A DNA stretch of 5,552 bases from Candidatus Woesearchaeota archaeon (lineage in GTDB: Archaea; Nanobdellota; Nanobdellia; Woesearchaeales; UBA10216): the NCBI GenBank assembly GCA_013331515.1, contig DUGG01000081.1:1443-6994 (forward strand), in the 5' to 3' direction. The notes under the pieces were generated by a model. It was not told where the DNA came from, ran no database searches, and saw nothing but the letters and a program-made list of their open reading frames with translations. The position numbers and the translations under genes were made by a program. Numbering within the stretch: the stretch's first letter is position 1; the number at the start of each line of letters is the position of its first letter. Shown piece by piece: positions 5,381 to 5,552 of the stretch.

Positions 5381-5443
5381 TAGTTTACACCCCTTTATGG
5401 GTAGCGGACAAACCGCATTAGCTGCAATAAAAGCAGGGCGAAA
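5362..5443 (+). repeat. 12-base direct repeat flanking the start of the methyltransferase fragment
   Basis: AGCAGGGCGAAA occurs at 5362-5373, in the loop and right arm of the hairpin, and again at 5432-5443, where it encodes part of A-G-R-N in the methyltransferase frame. The copies are 70 bases apart and in different reading frames, so protein-level repetition does not explain them. They could mark a short-homology rearrangement or be chance. Confidence 0.45.
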
Positions 5444-5552
5444 TTACGAAGGATACGAAATCAAAAAAGAATATTGTGATTTGGCAGAGAAGAGGATAGA
5501 TGAAATTAAATTGCAAAAGAAGTTAACAATAGACAACTTTGATTATTCCTGT
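5397..5552 (+). CDS. C-terminal part of a beta-class DNA methyltransferase, 5' truncated and running off the window
   Basis: The frame is open from after TGA (5355-5357) to the window end; the only ATG is at 5397. It reads PFMGSGQTALAAIKAGRNYE, then GYEIKKEYCDLAEKRIDEIK. This is the AdoMet-binding motif I (DPFMGSGTTA) and the following helix (GYEIxxEYCxIAxxRL) that close beta-class N6-adenine or N4-cytosine methyltransferases. In that class the catalytic DPPY motif and target-recognition region come before motif I, yet only about 260 non-coding bases separate this from the glycan cluster, so those parts are absent. The Asp usually before PF is His (CAC, 5388-5390), one base from GAC. The sequence from about 5440 is clearly more AT-rich than the rest, suggesting foreign origin. 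It is most likely a headless remnant, not an active enzyme; the part beyond the window is unseen. Confidence 0.7.
   Translation, partial: MGSGQTALAAIKAGRNYEGYEIKKEYCDLAEKRIDEIKLQKKLTIDNFDYSC

Larger units (their letters stand above)
5121..5396. other. Non-coding stretch between the glycan cluster and the methyltransferase fragment
   Basis: This stretch of 276 bases has no protein I can support. It holds the cluster TATA box (5145-5154), a short GGGC/GCCC hairpin (5334-5337 with 5344-5347), the strong hairpin at 5347-5380 and one copy of a 12-base direct repeat. Short open frames exist on both strands (34 to 55 residues) but match no family I know. The left part is probably the promoter and leader of the minus-strand cluster; the right part looks like the scar of a rearrangement next to the methyltransferase remnant. 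Confidence 0.5.

Noticed and set aside
5161..5400. tRNA, SRP RNA or RNase P RNA in the structured right-hand region
   Set aside because: No cloverleaf, no T-loop consensus and none of the conserved SRP or RNase P blocks could be found on either strand.

Overview
The window looks archaeal. Two octamer-like TATA boxes (ATATTTAAA and TTTAAATA on the minus strand) sit about 27-30 nt upstream of start codons that lack Shine-Dalgarno motifs, which is the leaderless arrangement common in archaea. Other genes of the same cluster do carry good Shine-Dalgarno motifs. The first gene is a dolichol-phosphate-mannose-synthase-like glycosyltransferase, also common in archaea. Base composition is near 50% GC except at the AT-rich right end. 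I cannot assign a lineage; a DPANN-type or other uncultured archaeon is only a guess.

Layout. Positions 2-169 (+) are the 3' end of a NodU/CmcH-type carbamoyltransferase gene. It converges with, and overlaps by 32 bp, a six-gene minus-strand cluster read from 5120 down to 138: a membrane-anchored GT2 polyprenyl-phosphate glycosyltransferase, glucose-1-phosphate cytidylyltransferase (RfbF), CDP-glucose 4,6-dehydratase (RfbG), a SemiSWEET/PQ-loop transporter, a GT4 glycosyltransferase, and a flippase-like (UPF0104/LPG_synthase_TM) membrane protein. Spacing is tight: a 4-bp ATGA overlap, then gaps of 4, 22 and 12 bp, then a 2-bp gap. One promoter precedes the whole cluster, and a second probable internal promoter sits just before the GT4 gene.

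How the genes fit together. RfbF and RfbG convert glucose-1-phosphate to CDP-glucose and then to CDP-4-keto-6-deoxyglucose, the precursor of deoxy and dideoxy sugars. The two glycosyltransferases, the flippase-like protein and the neighbouring carbamoyltransferase suggest assembly and decoration of a surface glycan (N-glycan, glycolipid or exopolysaccharide). A SemiSWEET sugar carrier in such a cluster is unusual.

Oddities. The flippase-like gene is cut by an in-frame TAG at 483-485, with family sequence continuing in the same frame on both sides. At the right end (5121-5396) there is a non-coding stretch with the cluster promoter and a strong hairpin (5347-5380). It abuts an AT-rich open frame that matches only the C-terminal part (motif I onward) of a beta-class DNA methyltransferase, apparently a headless remnant. 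I saw no tRNA, rRNA, CRISPR array or transposase gene.
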